This document shows positions 29,192-41,969 of a stretch of 64,000 bases of DNA, piece after piece. The notes beneath the pieces are model-generated. The model was not told where the DNA came from and searched no databases. It saw nothing but the letters and a program-made list of their open reading frames with translations. The stretch covers positions 1 to 64,000 of the forward strand of contig CAWBDF010000008.1 of NCBI GenBank assembly GCA_963787485.1. Direction: 5' to 3'. The translations under genes were made by a program, and so were the position numbers. Every line of letters begins with the position of its first letter. Position 1 is the first letter of the stretch. The DNA is from Bog-473 sp963787485. Lineage in GTDB: Bacteria > Actinomycetota > Acidimicrobiia > Acidimicrobiales > RAAP-2.

Positions 29192-30382
29192 TCAGAGTCC
29201 GAGCGCGGACCGCAGATCGTCCACCCTCGGGGTGGCCTCCCACGTGAACTCCTTCTCGGGGCGCCCGAAGTGCCCGTACGCCGCCGTCTTCTTGTAGATG
29301 GGCCGCCGCAGGTCGAGATCGCGGATGATGGCGGCCGGACGGAGGTCGAAGAGCTCGCGCACGGCGTCGGCGATCCGCTCGGGAGCGACGGTCTCGGTCC
29401 CGAAGGTCTCCACCAGCAACGAGACCGGCTGGGCCACGCCGATGGCGTAGGCCACCTGCACCTCGCATCGCCGTGCCGCGCCGCAGGCCACCACGTGCTT
29501 GGCCACCCAGCGCGCCGCGTAGGCGGCCGAACGGTCGACCTTGGAAGGGTCCTTGCCCGAGAAGGCGCCTCCGCCGTGGCGTGCCATTCCTCCGTAGGTG
29601 TCCACGATGATCTTTCGACCCGTGAGCCCGGTGTCGGCGTGGGGGCCGCCGAGCTCGAAGATGCCGGTCGGGTTCACGAAGACGCGGAGCCCCTCGGTGT
29701 CGAGGTCGGTGGGCAGCAAGGGAGTGATGACGTGCTCGAGCAGGTCGGGCTTCAGTTGCTCGTCGAGGTCGATCCCACCGGCGTGCTGGGTCGAGATCAG
29801 CACGGTTTCGATGCGCACCGGACGGCCGTCCTCGTAGACCACCGACACCTGGGTCTTCCCGTCGGGCCTCAGGTAGGGCACGGCGCCGGCCCGGCGCACC
29901 TGGGCGAGACGCTCCGAGAGGCGGTGGGACAGCCAGATGGGCAACGGCATGAGGTCCGGCGTCTCGTCGCAGGCGTACCCGAACATCATTCCCTGGTCGC
30001 CCGCACCCTGGGCGTTGAGTACGTCCTCCCCACCCTTGCCGGTGCGCAACTCGAAGGCGGCGTCGACCCCCTGGGCGATGTCGGGTGACTGGGCGTCGAG
30101 GGTGACCAACACGCCGCAGGTCCTCCCGTTGAAGCCGTAGGTGTCGTCGTCGTATCCGATGTCGCACACCGTCCTGCGGACCAGGGCCGGAATGTCGACG
30201 TAGGTGGTGGTCGTCACTTCGCCCGCGACGACCACCAACCCGGTGGTCAACAGGGTCTCGCAGGCCACGCGGCTGGCGGGATCACCCTCGAGCAGGCCGT
30301 CGAGCACGGCGTCGGAGATCTGGTCGGCCATCTTGTCCGGGTGGCCCTCGGTCACCGATTCCGAGGTGAAGGTCGTTCTCAC
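29192..30382 (-). CDS. metK: S-adenosylmethionine synthetase
   Basis: Makes SAM from methionine and ATP. The 396-residue protein has FTSESVTEGHPDKMADQISD at the N-terminus, the GAGDQGMMFGYA motif (about 125-136) and the P-loop-like GGGAFSGKDPSKVDRS (about 270-285). The GTG start overlaps the coaBC stop (GTGA). Highly conserved throughout, no anomalies. Confidence 0.97.
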   Translation of the reverse strand: MRTTFTSESVTEGHPDKMADQISDAVLDGLLEGDPASRVACETLLTTGLVVVAGEVTTTTYVDIPALVRRTVCDIGYDDDTYGFNGRTCGVLVTLDAQSPDIAQGVDAAFELRTGKGGEDVLNAQGAGDQGMMFGYACDETPDLMPLPIWLSHRLSERLAQVRRAGAVPYLRPDGKTQVSVVYEDGRPVRIETVLISTQHAGGIDLDEQLKPDLLEHVITPLLPTDLDTEGLRVFVNPTGIFELGGPHADTGLTGRKIIVDTYGGMARHGGGAFSGKDPSKVDRSAAYAARWVAKHVVACGAARRCEVQVAYAIGVAQPVSLLVETFGTETVAPERIADAVRELFDLRPAAIIRDLDLRRPIYKKTAAYGHFGRPEKEFTWEATPRVDDLRSALGL

Positions 30383-31605
30383 GTGGCGCTCCGCATCTCT
30401 TGTCGTCGGGCGACCACCCTATCCAACAGCATTTCGGCCACCTGCCCTTTCGAGGTCAGCGGGACGTCGGTGGCTCGTCCGTCCGAGGCCAGGATCACCA
30501 CCGCGTTCGTATCGGTGTCGAACCCGACGCCCGGCGTGCTGACGTCGTTCACCACCAGCAGGTCCACGCCCTTGCGGGCCAATTTGCGACGACCCCGTGC
30601 GAGCACGTCATGGGTCTCGGCGGCGAAGCCGACCAGCACCTGCCCCTCGGCGCGTCGCGCCACCAATCCGGCCAGGACGTCCGGCGTCGGCTCGAGCACG
30701 ACCTCGGGGACGCCGTCCTCCCTGGACAGCTTGGACCCGGCCGCCTGCTTGGGCCGGAAGTCCGCCACGGCGGCGGCCATGATCACGACGTCGGCGCTCC
30801 GCGCGGCGGCCCCCATCGCCCGCTCGACGTCGGCCGCCGTCTCCACGTCCACCCGAGTGACGGCCGGGGCCACGTCGAGCGGAAGGTCCAGCGACGAACT
30901 GGTCACCAACGTGACCTGAGCCCCCCGGCGCGCCGCGGCGACCGCCACGGCATGGCCCTGTTTCCCCGAGGAGCGGTTGGTCAGGACCCGCACCGGGTCG
31001 ATCGGCTCGCGTGTCCCGCCCGCGCTCACGACCACACGAACCCCAGCCAGGTCGGCTCGCGGTGGTGTCGCCAGCTGACGCAGGACGTGCTCGACGATCA
31101 CGGCAGGATCGGCCAGTCGACCCTCACCGGAATCCCCGCCGGCCAGGCGGCCCGACTCGGGCGGCACGACGACAACGCCCCGGCGCTCCAGGAGCGCCAG
31201 GTTGTCACGAACCGACGGGTGCTCCCACATCTCGGTGTGCATGGCGGGACACACCACGACCGGCGCACGCGTGGCGAGCAGCGTGGCCGCCAGGAGGTCG
31301 TCGGCCAACCCGGAGGCGTAACGGGCGATGGTGTGCGCGGTCGCCGGAGCCACGACGATCAGGTCGGCAGACTGCCCGAGGGTCGTATGGGGGATGGGGG
31401 ATCGCTCCGCCCACAACGTCCGCTGGGCCGGTTCCGAGGCCAGTGCGGAGAACGTGACGGCGCCGACGAAGCGCTCCGCGTCCTCGGTGAGCAGCGGGAC
31501 CACGTGCACGCCGGCGTCGACCAGCCTCCGGCAGACCTCGACGGCCTTGTAGGCCGCAATGCCGCCACAGACTCCGAGGACGACCCTTGGGCGGGGGCCC
31601 GACAT
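30379..31605 (-). CDS. coaBC: Phosphopantothenoylcysteine decarboxylase/synthetase CoaBC
   Basis: Two CoA-synthesis steps. The N-terminal flavoprotein decarboxylase (about 1-185) shows VVLGVCGGIAAYKAVEV and PAMHTEMWEHP. The C-terminal ligase (about 190-405) shows VVVSAGGTREPIDPVRVLTN and FRPKQ. The segment equivalent to E. coli ACGDxGxGR, holding the catalytic Cys158, reads AGGDSGEGR here, so that Cys is absent; as I recall mycobacterial CoaBC also lacks it. Start at ATG (MSGPRPRVV) preceded by GGAG; the frame is open further upstream into rpoZ. Confidence 0.94.
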   Translation of the reverse strand: MSGPRPRVVLGVCGGIAAYKAVEVCRRLVDAGVHVVPLLTEDAERFVGAVTFSALASEPAQRTLWAERSPIPHTTLGQSADLIVVAPATAHTIARYASGLADDLLAATLLATRAPVVVCPAMHTEMWEHPSVRDNLALLERRGVVVVPPESGRLAGGDSGEGRLADPAVIVEHVLRQLATPPRADLAGVRVVVSAGGTREPIDPVRVLTNRSSGKQGHAVAVAAARRGAQVTLVTSSSLDLPLDVAPAVTRVDVETAADVERAMGAAARSADVVIMAAAVADFRPKQAAGSKLSREDGVPEVVLEPTPDVLAGLVARRAEGQVLVGFAAETHDVLARGRRKLARKGVDLLVVNDVSTPGVGFDTDTNAVVILASDGRATDVPLTSKGQVAEMLLDRVVARRQEMRSAT

Positions 31606-31630
31606 GTCCGCCGCTCCGCCGCGACCCCGC

Positions 31631-31996
31631 CTAACCGGCGGTCGGGTCCTCGCTCCCGCCGTCGAGCACTTCGATGACGGGAGCCTCTTCGAGTAGTCCC
31701 TCTTCGGCCGCGTCCGCCATGGCGGCGGCGATGGCAGCCTCCTCCTCGGGATCCGGTCGGCTGAAGGTGGCCTTGCCGGCGGCGATCTCCTCGAAGGCGA
31801 TCGACACCGGCTTGCCCGAGACCGACGCCACCTGGGGCGGAACGACCTTGCCCAACCCGTCCCCCAGGCTGTTGTAGTAGGAGTTGACCTGCCGGGCGCG
31901 AGCCGAGCCCAGGGCCACCAGGGTGAACTTCGAGTCGACCTTGTCCAGAAGCTCCTCAATCGGCGGGTCCATGAGCGTGTGGCGGCCTTGGGCCAT
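31631..31996 (-). CDS. rpoZ: RNA polymerase omega subunit
   Basis: Small RNAP subunit that clamps beta'. The first 80 residues carry the omega core (PPIEELLDKVDSKFTLVALG, SARARQVNSYYNSLGDG, KPVSIAFEEIAAGK). An acidic tail of about 40 residues follows. ATG overlaps the gmk stop by one base. The mihF-gmk-rpoZ-coaBC-metK order is standard for actinobacteria. Confidence 0.94.
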   Translation of the reverse strand: MAQGRHTLMDPPIEELLDKVDSKFTLVALGSARARQVNSYYNSLGDGLGKVVPPQVASVSGKPVSIAFEEIAAGKATFSRPDPEEEAAIAAAMADAAEEGLLEEAPVIEVLDGGSEDPTAG

Positions 31997-32586
31997 CAGA
32001 GTTCCTCCGGTCTTGCGGCGCAGGGGGCAGCCGCGTGGGTCCGTTCAACTATAGCCCCCAGCTCGGTCAGGGCCTGGTCGAGGTCGTCGTTGATCACCGT
32101 GTGAGCTGCCACGTTGCGGGCGCGGGCCACTTCGGAGCGGCCCAGTTCCACCCGGCGCGGAATGTGGGCCTCGTCGTCGCCGCGGGCCGCGAGCCGTTCC
32201 TCTTGCACCTCGTCGGACGGAGGAAGGAGCAGGATCACCGTGGCGTCAGGCCGCCGCGCCAGGACCTGTTCGGCTCCCTGGACGTCGATCTCGAGCAAAA
32301 CGTCGGCCCCCGGAGGTGGGTCGGGGACGGGGGTGCCCATGAGCTGGCCGAGGAATTCCGCCCATTCGAAGAAGTGGCCCTCATGGATCGCCTCTTCGAA
32401 GGTGGCCCGGTCGACGAAGACGTAGGCGCCGCGCTCGCGCTCACCGAGGCGGGGCTGGCGGGTGGTCCAGCTCCTGCTCAGCCACAAGGTGGGGTCACGG
32501 GCCACGAGCTCCGCGGCCAAGGTGCCCTTTCCGGCCCCACCCGGGCCGATGAGGACGAACAGGCGCGGTTCGGGGTCAGCGCGCAG
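31996..32586 (-). CDS. gmk: Guanylate kinase (start codon unresolved)
   Basis: Phosphorylates GMP to GDP. Seen: P-loop LFVLIGPGGAGKGT, GMP-binding SRSWTTRQPRLGER, FFEWAEFLG, and LLEIDVQGAEQV. The P-loop is in frame, but no ATG, GTG or TTG precedes it; the first conventional start (TTG 32520) would delete it. I extend to a CTG at 32586 (196 aa); a CTG at 32562 directly before FVLIG is equally possible. One extra C in the CCCC run near 32572 would instead put a CTG overlapping the mihF stop in frame. So either a rare start or an indel. Confidence 0.85.
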   Translation of the reverse strand: MRADPEPRLFVLIGPGGAGKGTLAAELVARDPTLWLSRSWTTRQPRLGERERGAYVFVDRATFEEAIHEGHFFEWAEFLGQLMGTPVPDPPPGADVLLEIDVQGAEQVLARRPDATVILLLPPSDEVQEERLAARGDDEAHIPRRVELGRSEVARARNVAAHTVINDDLDQALTELGAIVERTHAAAPCAARPEEL

Positions 32587-32893
32587 TCTCTTTGAGCAGC
32601 GCCTCGCGCTGCTTGGCGCCGAGACCCTGCAGACGCCGGGAATCGCTGATGCCGACCGTCTCCATCATGCGGCGAGCCTTGACCTTTCCGAGACCGGGCA
32701 GCGACTCGAGCACCGAGACGACCTTCATCTTGCCGATGGTCTCGTTGGAGTCGGCCTGCGCCAGGAGCTCCGCCAGGGACAGGGTGCCCATCTTGAGCTT
32801 GTCCTTGACCTCTGCCCGCTCGCGGCGGACCTTGGCGGCCTTTTCGAGTGCAGCGGCGCGCTGCTCTGGAGTCAATGCGGGAGGTTGCGGCAT
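32576..32893 (-). CDS. mihF: Actinobacterial integration host factor MihF
   Basis: Nucleoid-associated DNA-binding protein of the actinobacterial type, unrelated in sequence to E. coli IHF. The 105-residue protein has a basic helical N-terminus (RAAALEKAAKVRRERAEVKD) and a helix-two-turn-helix core (ESLPGLGKVKARRMMETVGI...RRLQGLGAKQREALL). The ATG giving MPQPPALTPEQR matches family starts. Located just upstream of gmk, as in mycobacteria and streptomycetes. Confidence 0.93.
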   Translation of the reverse strand: MPQPPALTPEQRAAALEKAAKVRRERAEVKDKLKMGTLSLAELLAQADSNETIGKMKVVSVLESLPGLGKVKARRMMETVGISDSRRLQGLGAKQREALLKETAR

Positions 32894-32943
32894 GGCGAGA
32901 CCATAGCGCCTCGGCCAGGGCCTTTCACGCCCGTTTGCCCATT

Positions 32944-33783
32944 TCAGCCCAGCACCGCTCTCAGCTGACGGGCGAGCGCACGGGCCCCGAGGCGCAGGTC
33001 GTCGAGGTCGGGTCCGAGCTGCAACAGCCCGCGTGAGCTGCTCGGGAGCACCGTGCCGGGGCGGCACCCGGCGAATCGGGAGGCCAGGTCGGCCGGAGCG
33101 GCACCCTGGGCACCCAGCCCGGGAGCGAGGATCACGCCTCCGAGCTGGGACAACGCGAATTCTGACGGCTCGAGGGTGGCCCCGATCACCGCCCCCACCG
33201 TGCCGGGGGGGATCTCGGGGTCGTCGTTGATCGACGCGATGTCCGCCAACAACATGTCCTCGACGGGCACTCCCCCGGACGTCGTCGCCCGCTGCAATTC
33301 CCTCCCCTCGGGGTTGGAGCTGCGCACGACGACCAACACGCCGCGGCCGGTGGCCCCCGCCCGGCTGACCAGCGGGGCCAGCGCAGCCAGCCCGAGATAC
33401 GGATGCACCGTCACCGCATCAGCGGCCAGCGGACTGCGCACGCCGAGCCACGCGTCGGCATAGGCCTCCGCGGTCGAGTCGATGTCCCCCCGTTTGGCGT
33501 CGGCGATCACGACGAGTCCCGCCGCCGAGGCGTCGGCGATCAGCCGTTCGAGCACGGCCATCCCGGCCGAGCCGTGGCGCTCGAAGAAGGCCACCTGGGG
33601 CTTGACCGCGGCCACCAGGCCCGCGAATGCCTCCACGCAGGTCCCGCAGAACGAGGCCAGCCCGTCGGCGTCGTCGGTCAGTCCCCACGCTCCGAGGAGG
33701 GCGGGCGACGGGTCGATCCCCGCGCACAGCGGGCCCGTCTTACGCACGGCCGCGGCGACCCGGTCTCCGAAGCCCTCAGTCAT
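32944..33783 (-). CDS. pyrF: Orotidine 5'-phosphate decarboxylase, actinobacterial type
   Basis: Last step to UMP. The 279-residue protein is of the longer PyrF subgroup: CAGIDPSPALL near residue 23, VKPQVAFFERHGSAGM, VIADAKRGDIDSTAEAY with the catalytic Lys/Asp array, and ILAPGLGAQG near the phosphate site. Start at ATG 33783, eight bases before the pyrD stop. It closes the pyr part of the cluster. Confidence 0.94.
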   Translation of the reverse strand: MTEGFGDRVAAAVRKTGPLCAGIDPSPALLGAWGLTDDADGLASFCGTCVEAFAGLVAAVKPQVAFFERHGSAGMAVLERLIADASAAGLVVIADAKRGDIDSTAEAYADAWLGVRSPLAADAVTVHPYLGLAALAPLVSRAGATGRGVLVVVRSSNPEGRELQRATTSGGVPVEDMLLADIASINDDPEIPPGTVGAVIGATLEPSEFALSQLGGVILAPGLGAQGAAPADLASRFAGCRPGTVLPSSSRGLLQLGPDLDDLRLGARALARQLRAVLG

Positions 33784-34705
33784 GCCGACGCCCCTCTTCC
33801 CGCAGCTGGGCCACGGTGACGCCGTGTGCCTCGCACCACCGCGCCAGCTGGCGTAGGACCTTCCACGGGGCACGGGGATCACGGAAGATGGCCGTCCCCA
33901 CTTGCACGGCGTCGGCCCCGGCACGCAGCAATTCCACCGCGTCGCGACCGCACGACACCCCACCCACGCCGACGATGGGCGCGTCGGGGAACGCGGCACG
34001 GCACTCCCACACGGCGCGCACCGCCACGGGGTGGACGGCGGGACCCGACACCCCTCCACCTCCGGCCCCGAGAACCGGCCGGCCCGACTCGACGTCGAGG
34101 GCCATGCCGAGCAACGTGTTCACGAGCGTCAACCCGTCCGCCCCGCCCTCGAGCGCCCCGGTGGCGATCTCCACCAGATCGGGCACGTTGGGGCTGAGCT
34201 TGGCCCAGCGGGGCACCCCGCATTCCGTCGCGGCCATCACCTGCGCCGTCGCCTCCGCGGAGTGGGCGAACAGGCGCGCCCGATCCTCCACGTTGGGACA
34301 GCTGACGTTGACCTCGAGCGCGACGATGCACGCGCCCCTCGGCGATGCAGCCACAGCACCCACGGTCTCCGCCGCACGCGCGTAGTCCGACACCGTGCGA
34401 CCCCACACGCTCACCACGACGCGTGCCGCAGCCTCCGACAGTCGCGGCAGCTCACTCTCCGTCCAGGCGGTCAGTCCGGGACCCTGCAGGCCGACGCTGT
34501 TGAGCATGCTGGCGCCGACCACCTCGTGCACGCGGCGGCGCGGGGTTCCCGGGCCACGGCTCGACCGACAGGGACTTGACGACCACGGCGCCGAGCTCGC
34601 GCAGAACGCCGTAGTCGGACAATTCGGTGCCGTGGCCCGACGTCCCCGAAGCCGTGAGCACCGGGTTGGGCAGCTCGACCGTCCCCACCCGCGTCGCCAG
34701 CGCGC

Positions 34706-34709
<4 letters not shown>
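33776..34709 (-). pseudogene. pyrD: Dihydroorotate dehydrogenase (class 1B-like), frameshifted
   Basis: FMN enzyme oxidising dihydroorotate to orotate. The N-terminal piece (MSALATRVGTVELPNPVLTA through PWPGNPAP) is in one frame; VHEVVGASMLNSVGLQGPG to the end is in another. The switch is near 34534-34537: removing one base from the minus-strand CGCCGCCGCGTG gives NPAPRVHE, a natural family sequence, and a 310-residue protein. Catalytic Cys lies in EVNVSCPNVED, which marks class 1B rather than class 2. No pyrK-like electron-transfer partner is in the window. The ATG overlaps the carB stop (ATGA). Confidence 0.88.
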
Positions 34710-37992
<3,283 letters not shown>

Positions 37993-37993
<1 letters not shown>

Positions 37994-39093
37994 CAGCGCA
38001 ACAGCTCGCGAAAGGCGTCGAAGAGGTACCGGGCGTCGTGTGGACCCGGCGCCGCCTCCGGGTGGTACTGCACCGAGAAGGCCGGCACCTTGGTGCAGCG
38101 GAACCCCTCGATGACCCCGTCGTTGAGGTTGACGTGGGTCGTCTCGGTGTCGGGGACCTCCATCACCGCGTAGTTGTGGTTCTGGCTCGTGATCTCGACC
38201 ACCCCGGTCTCCAGGGACCGCACCGGATGGTTGGCCCCGTGGTGGCCGAAGGGCAGCTTGTAGGTGGAGCCGCCCAACGCGGTGGCCAGGATCTGGTGCC
38301 CGAGACAGATGCCGAAGATGGGCACCCGTCCGACGAGGGCCGCCACCTCGGCGGTCGGGCCACCCAGGGCGGCCGGGTCACCCGGGCCGTTGGAGAGGAA
38401 CACGCCGTCGGGGTCGAGTGACAGCACCTCGTCGGCCGTGGTGCCCGACGGCACCACGGTGACCTCGCCGAGCGCGGTCAAGAGCCGGATCATGGTGGCC
38501 TTCACCCCGAAGTCGTAGGCGACGACGCGCCGGCCGTTGCGGGCTCCCGCTCCCCGTCCCGGGTGCGTCGTGGTCCGGCGCGCGGTGACACCCGAGACCA
38601 GGTCGAGCCCGTCGGTGCCCACCGCGGCAGACGCCGCCGCGGCCAGCTGCGCCTCGGGCGCGGTGCCGAAGGCGCACGGAATCGCGCCGGCCCGGCGCAC
38701 GTGGCGGGCCAGACGGCGGGTGTCGACACCGGTCAGGGCGGGCACGCCGTGGCGGACCAAGAAGGGCTCCAGCCCCTCGGTCGAGCGCCAGTTCGAGGGC
38801 CGGGTGGCCAGGTCGCGCACGACGACACCCCGGCAGTGCGGAGCGGCGGCCTCGTCGTCGAGGGCGTTGGTCCCGTAGTTGCCGATCTGGGTGCTGGTGA
38901 AGGCGATCACCTGACCGGCGTAAGAGGGATCGGTGACGATCTCCTGGTATCCGCTCATGGCCGTGTTGAACACCAGCTCCCCCGTGGCCAGCGGAACGGC
39001 GGCGCCCGCGGCCTCCCCGTTGAAAACGGCGCCGTCGGCCGTCACCAACCTCGCCGCGGGCCGGTCGTCGCCCTCCGATGCCGGTGCCGTCAC
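37993..39093 (-). CDS. carA: Carbamoyl-phosphate synthase small chain
   Basis: Glutaminase subunit feeding ammonia to CarB. The 366-residue protein has the small-subunit N-domain (LVFNTAMSGYQEIVTDPSYA) and a class I amidotransferase domain with nucleophile Cys263 in FGICLGHQ and the His344/Glu346 pair in QYHPEA. The frame is open far upstream, but the GTG overlapping the pyrC stop (GTGA) is the start that fits homology. Confidence 0.95.
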
Positions 39094-40427
39094 CGCTGGG
39101 CCACGGAGTCGATCACGACGGGCTCGCCACGCAGGATGGTGTGGCGCACCGCGCCGGTGAAAGCGCGGCCGGCGTACGGCGTGTTCCTGCTCCGACTGGC
39201 CAGGCGGCCGGGGTCGACCACCGTCGTGGCGTCCGGGTCGAACACGCACAGGTTGGCCGTCGCGCCCTCGGCCACCGGACCCCCCTGGGCACTGTGGCCG
39301 GCCCGGCGCGGGTCGCTCGCCCTGAGCTTGGCGATGGCCGCCGGCTGCCTGCTCATGAGGGCGAAGACACGCTCGGGACCGAGCACGGGCGAGAGGACCT
39401 CCCAGGCCACGGGCAGCGCCGTCTGCAGCCCGAGCATGCCTGGGGGGGCCTGGTCGAAGGGGACGTCCTTGGTCTCGGGGGCGTGGGGCGCGTGGTCGGT
39501 GGCCACGGCGTCGATGGTCCCGTCGCAGAGTCCGGCCACCACCGCGGCCACGTCGTCGTCGGTGCGCAGGGGCGGGTTGACCTTGAAGACCGGGTCGTAC
39601 CCCGCGACGGCGGCGTGCGTGAGCAGCATGTGGTGCGGCGCCGCTTCGGCGGTCACCGGCAGCCCCTCGGCCTTGGCCCGACGAACCAGCTCGACCGAGC
39701 CCGCGGTTGAGAGGTGGAGGAAGTGCACGGGCGCGCCGGTCAGGCGAGCCAGCGCCACGTCGCGGGCCACCATCACCTCTTCGGCCGCCGCGGGCGTACC
39801 GGGAAGGCCCAGTCGGCTCGACCAACAGCCTTCGTGCATGGACCCTCCGCCGGCGAGGGACGCGTCCTCGCAGTGCTGGGCCAACGTGACGTCGAATCCC
39901 TTCGCCCTGAGACCATTGGCGTAGTCGAGGGCACGCCGCATCAGCGCGCCGTCCTGCACGCCGGAGCCGTCGTCGGTGAACAGCGTCACGCCGAGGGCGG
40001 CCAGCTCGCCCAGTGGGGCCAGCAACTGCCCGGCCCGACCCTTGGTGATGGCGCCCGACACCACCACCTCGGCGGTGCACCCCCGGCCGAGGGCCAGCAC
40101 CTCGGCCGCCACCCCGGCCGTATCGATGGGCGGCTCGGTGTTGGGCATGGCCACCACCGCGGTGAAACCTCCGAGTGCCGCAGCACGCGCGCCGGTCTCC
40201 ACCGTCTCGGCCTCCTCGCGCCCGGGCTGGCGCAGGTGGGTGTGCACGTCGACCAGGCCGGGCCCGACCAGGCAACCCGACGCGTCGAGGACCCGGACAC
40301 GGCCGGGCGACTCGACGGTCGGGGCCACGGCGACGACGAGGTCACCGCGCACCCCCACGTCGCGACGCGCCAGGCCCTCGGGACCGACCACGCTGCCCCC
40401 CCGGATGACCAGATCGAGCTCAGGCAA
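39090..40427 (-). CDS. pyrC: Dihydroorotase
   Basis: Cyclises carbamoyl-aspartate to dihydroorotate. The 445-residue amidohydrolase has the metal motif DVHTHLRQPG (about 60-69), FLHLSTAGS, and ATDHAPHAPETKDVPF (about 318-333), all intact, so it is an active-type class I enzyme. The start is a TTG that overlaps the pyrB stop and is preceded by GGGGAGGTG about 9 nt upstream; no other good start exists. Confidence 0.94.
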   Translation of the reverse strand: MPELDLVIRGGSVVGPEGLARRDVGVRGDLVVAVAPTVESPGRVRVLDASGCLVGPGLVDVHTHLRQPGREEAETVETGARAAALGGFTAVVAMPNTEPPIDTAGVAAEVLALGRGCTAEVVVSGAITKGRAGQLLAPLGELAALGVTLFTDDGSGVQDGALMRRALDYANGLRAKGFDVTLAQHCEDASLAGGGSMHEGCWSSRLGLPGTPAAAEEVMVARDVALARLTGAPVHFLHLSTAGSVELVRRAKAEGLPVTAEAAPHHMLLTHAAVAGYDPVFKVNPPLRTDDDVAAVVAGLCDGTIDAVATDHAPHAPETKDVPFDQAPPGMLGLQTALPVAWEVLSPVLGPERVFALMSRQPAAIAKLRASDPRRAGHSAQGGPVAEGATANLCVFDPDATTVVDPGRLASRSRNTPYAGRAFTGAVRHTILRGEPVVIDSVAQR

Positions 40428-41391
40428 CGGACGACACCTCCCCGCCGAGGAGGAGGAAGAGGATGGCCATCCGCACCGCCACCCCGTTGGCCACCTGCTG
40501 GGTGACCACGGTGCCGGGGAGGTCGGCCACCTCCGAGGCGATCTCCACCCCGCGCACCATCGGCCCGGGGTGGGTGACGATGGCCCCCTCTGCCAGCAGC
40601 TGGGCCCGCCGGGCCGTGAGCCCCCAACCCGCGGTGTACTCGCGCAGACTGGGCACGAAGGCCCCACTGCCCCGCTCGGCCTGCAGGCGCAGCAGGGAGA
40701 CGACGTCGGCATCGCCCAGGGCCGCATCGAGATCGGGAGCCACCTCCACCGGCCAGCCCTCGAGGGAGGGCGGGAGCAGGCTGCCCGGCGCAGCCAGGGT
40801 CACCCGCGCCCCGAGGGCCGAGTAGGCCAGGACCTCGGAGCGGGCCACGCGGCTGTGGCGGACGTCCCCCACGATCAGCACGCGCAGGTCCTCGAAGCAG
40901 CTGACCCCGAGCTCCTCGGGGGTCGCACCCTTGCGCTCGGCCATGACCTGGCGCACCGTGAAACAGTCGATCAGGGCCTGCGTGGGGTGCTCGTGCCATC
41001 CGTCGCCGGCGTTGATCACGTGTGCCCGCTGCACCCATTCGGCCACCCGGTGCGGCGCGCCCGCCGAGGAGTGGCGGATCACCACGGCGTCGATCCCCAT
41101 CGCTTCGATCGTCTCGACGGTGTCGCGCAGGCTCTCGCCCTTCTGCACCGAGGAGCTGGCCACCGCCAGCGAGAGCACGTCGGCCGAAAGCCGCTTGGCT
41201 GCCGTCTCGAAGGAGAGTCGGGTGCGGGTGGACTCCTCGAAGAACAAGGTGGCCACCACCTTCCCGCGCAGGGTCGGCACCTTGGGGACCGACCGGCGCT
41301 CCACCTCGGCGAACGCCTCGGCCACGCGGAGCACCTCGGCCATCCCCTCGGGCCCCAGGTCGGCGATGGAGAGCAGGTGGCTCGCGGTCAC
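40420..41391 (-). CDS. pyrB: Aspartate carbamoyltransferase catalytic subunit
   Basis: Commits carbamoyl phosphate to pyrimidines. The 323-residue protein has the carbamoyl-phosphate loop FEESTRTRLSFE (about 51-62), VIRHSSAGAPH, and HPTQALIDCFT (about 136-146). No regulatory pyrI is present. GTG start overlaps the pyrR stop. Confidence 0.95.
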   Translation of the reverse strand: MTASHLLSIADLGPEGMAEVLRVAEAFAEVERRSVPKVPTLRGKVVATLFFEESTRTRLSFETAAKRLSADVLSLAVASSSVQKGESLRDTVETIEAMGIDAVVIRHSSAGAPHRVAEWVQRAHVINAGDGWHEHPTQALIDCFTVRQVMAERKGATPEELGVSCFEDLRVLIVGDVRHSRVARSEVLAYSALGARVTLAAPGSLLPPSLEGWPVEVAPDLDAALGDADVVSLLRLQAERGSGAFVPSLREYTAGWGLTARRAQLLAEGAIVTHPGPMVRGVEIASEVADLPGTVVTQQVANGVAVRMAILFLLLGGEVSSVA

Positions 41392-41960
41392 TTGGCCTCC
41401 AGGGTGCCGATCCAGACCCCGTCGTCGCCGACGTCGACCATCTCCTCGCGACGGGTGGGCAAGTTCTTCCCCACGTAGTCGGGGCGGATGGGGAGTTCCC
41501 GGTGTCCGCGGTCGACCATGACCGCGAGCTGGATCGCCCGGGCCCGGCCGTAGTCGTTGAGGGCGTTGAGGGCGGCCCGGATGGTGCGCCCGGTGAAGAG
41601 GACGTCATCGACCAGGACGACCACCCGGCCCGCCAGGTCCACCGGGATGTCGGTGACCGCCTCGGGGAGCACGGGACGGAGCCCGATGTCGTCGCGGTAG
41701 AAGGCCACATCGAGGGTGCCCACCTCGACGTCGTCGGAGCCCTCGATCTGACGCAAGACCTCCGCCATGCGGACCGCCAACGGGACTCCGCCGGTCTGGA
41801 GCCCGACCAGGATCACGTCGTCGGCTCCTCCGTTGCGCTCGACGATCTCGTGCGCGATGCGGGTGACGGCGCGTTGGACGTCGGCGGCGGACAGGACCTG
41901 GGAATGGGCGACGAACACACCCCCGAGGGGCCGCGTATGACTGCGTTCGCGTTCGGCCAC
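41388..41960 (-). CDS. pyrR: PyrR bifunctional pyrimidine regulator / uracil phosphoribosyltransferase
   Basis: RNA-binding regulator of the pyr operon; senses UMP and has weak uracil phosphoribosyltransferase activity. The 190-residue protein has the PRPP-binding motif VVVLVDDVLFTGRTIRAALN (about 106-125) and VDRGHRELPIRPDYVGKNLP near the C-terminus. GTG start with AGGAGG close by. A PyrR-binding RNA motif lies immediately before that ribosome binding site, implying autoregulation at translation. Confidence 0.96.
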   Translation of the reverse strand: MAERERSHTRPLGGVFVAHSQVLSAADVQRAVTRIAHEIVERNGGADDVILVGLQTGGVPLAVRMAEVLRQIEGSDDVEVGTLDVAFYRDDIGLRPVLPEAVTDIPVDLAGRVVVLVDDVLFTGRTIRAALNALNDYGRARAIQLAVMVDRGHRELPIRPDYVGKNLPTRREEMVDVGDDGVWIGTLEAK

Positions 41961-41969
41961 CGATCCTCC

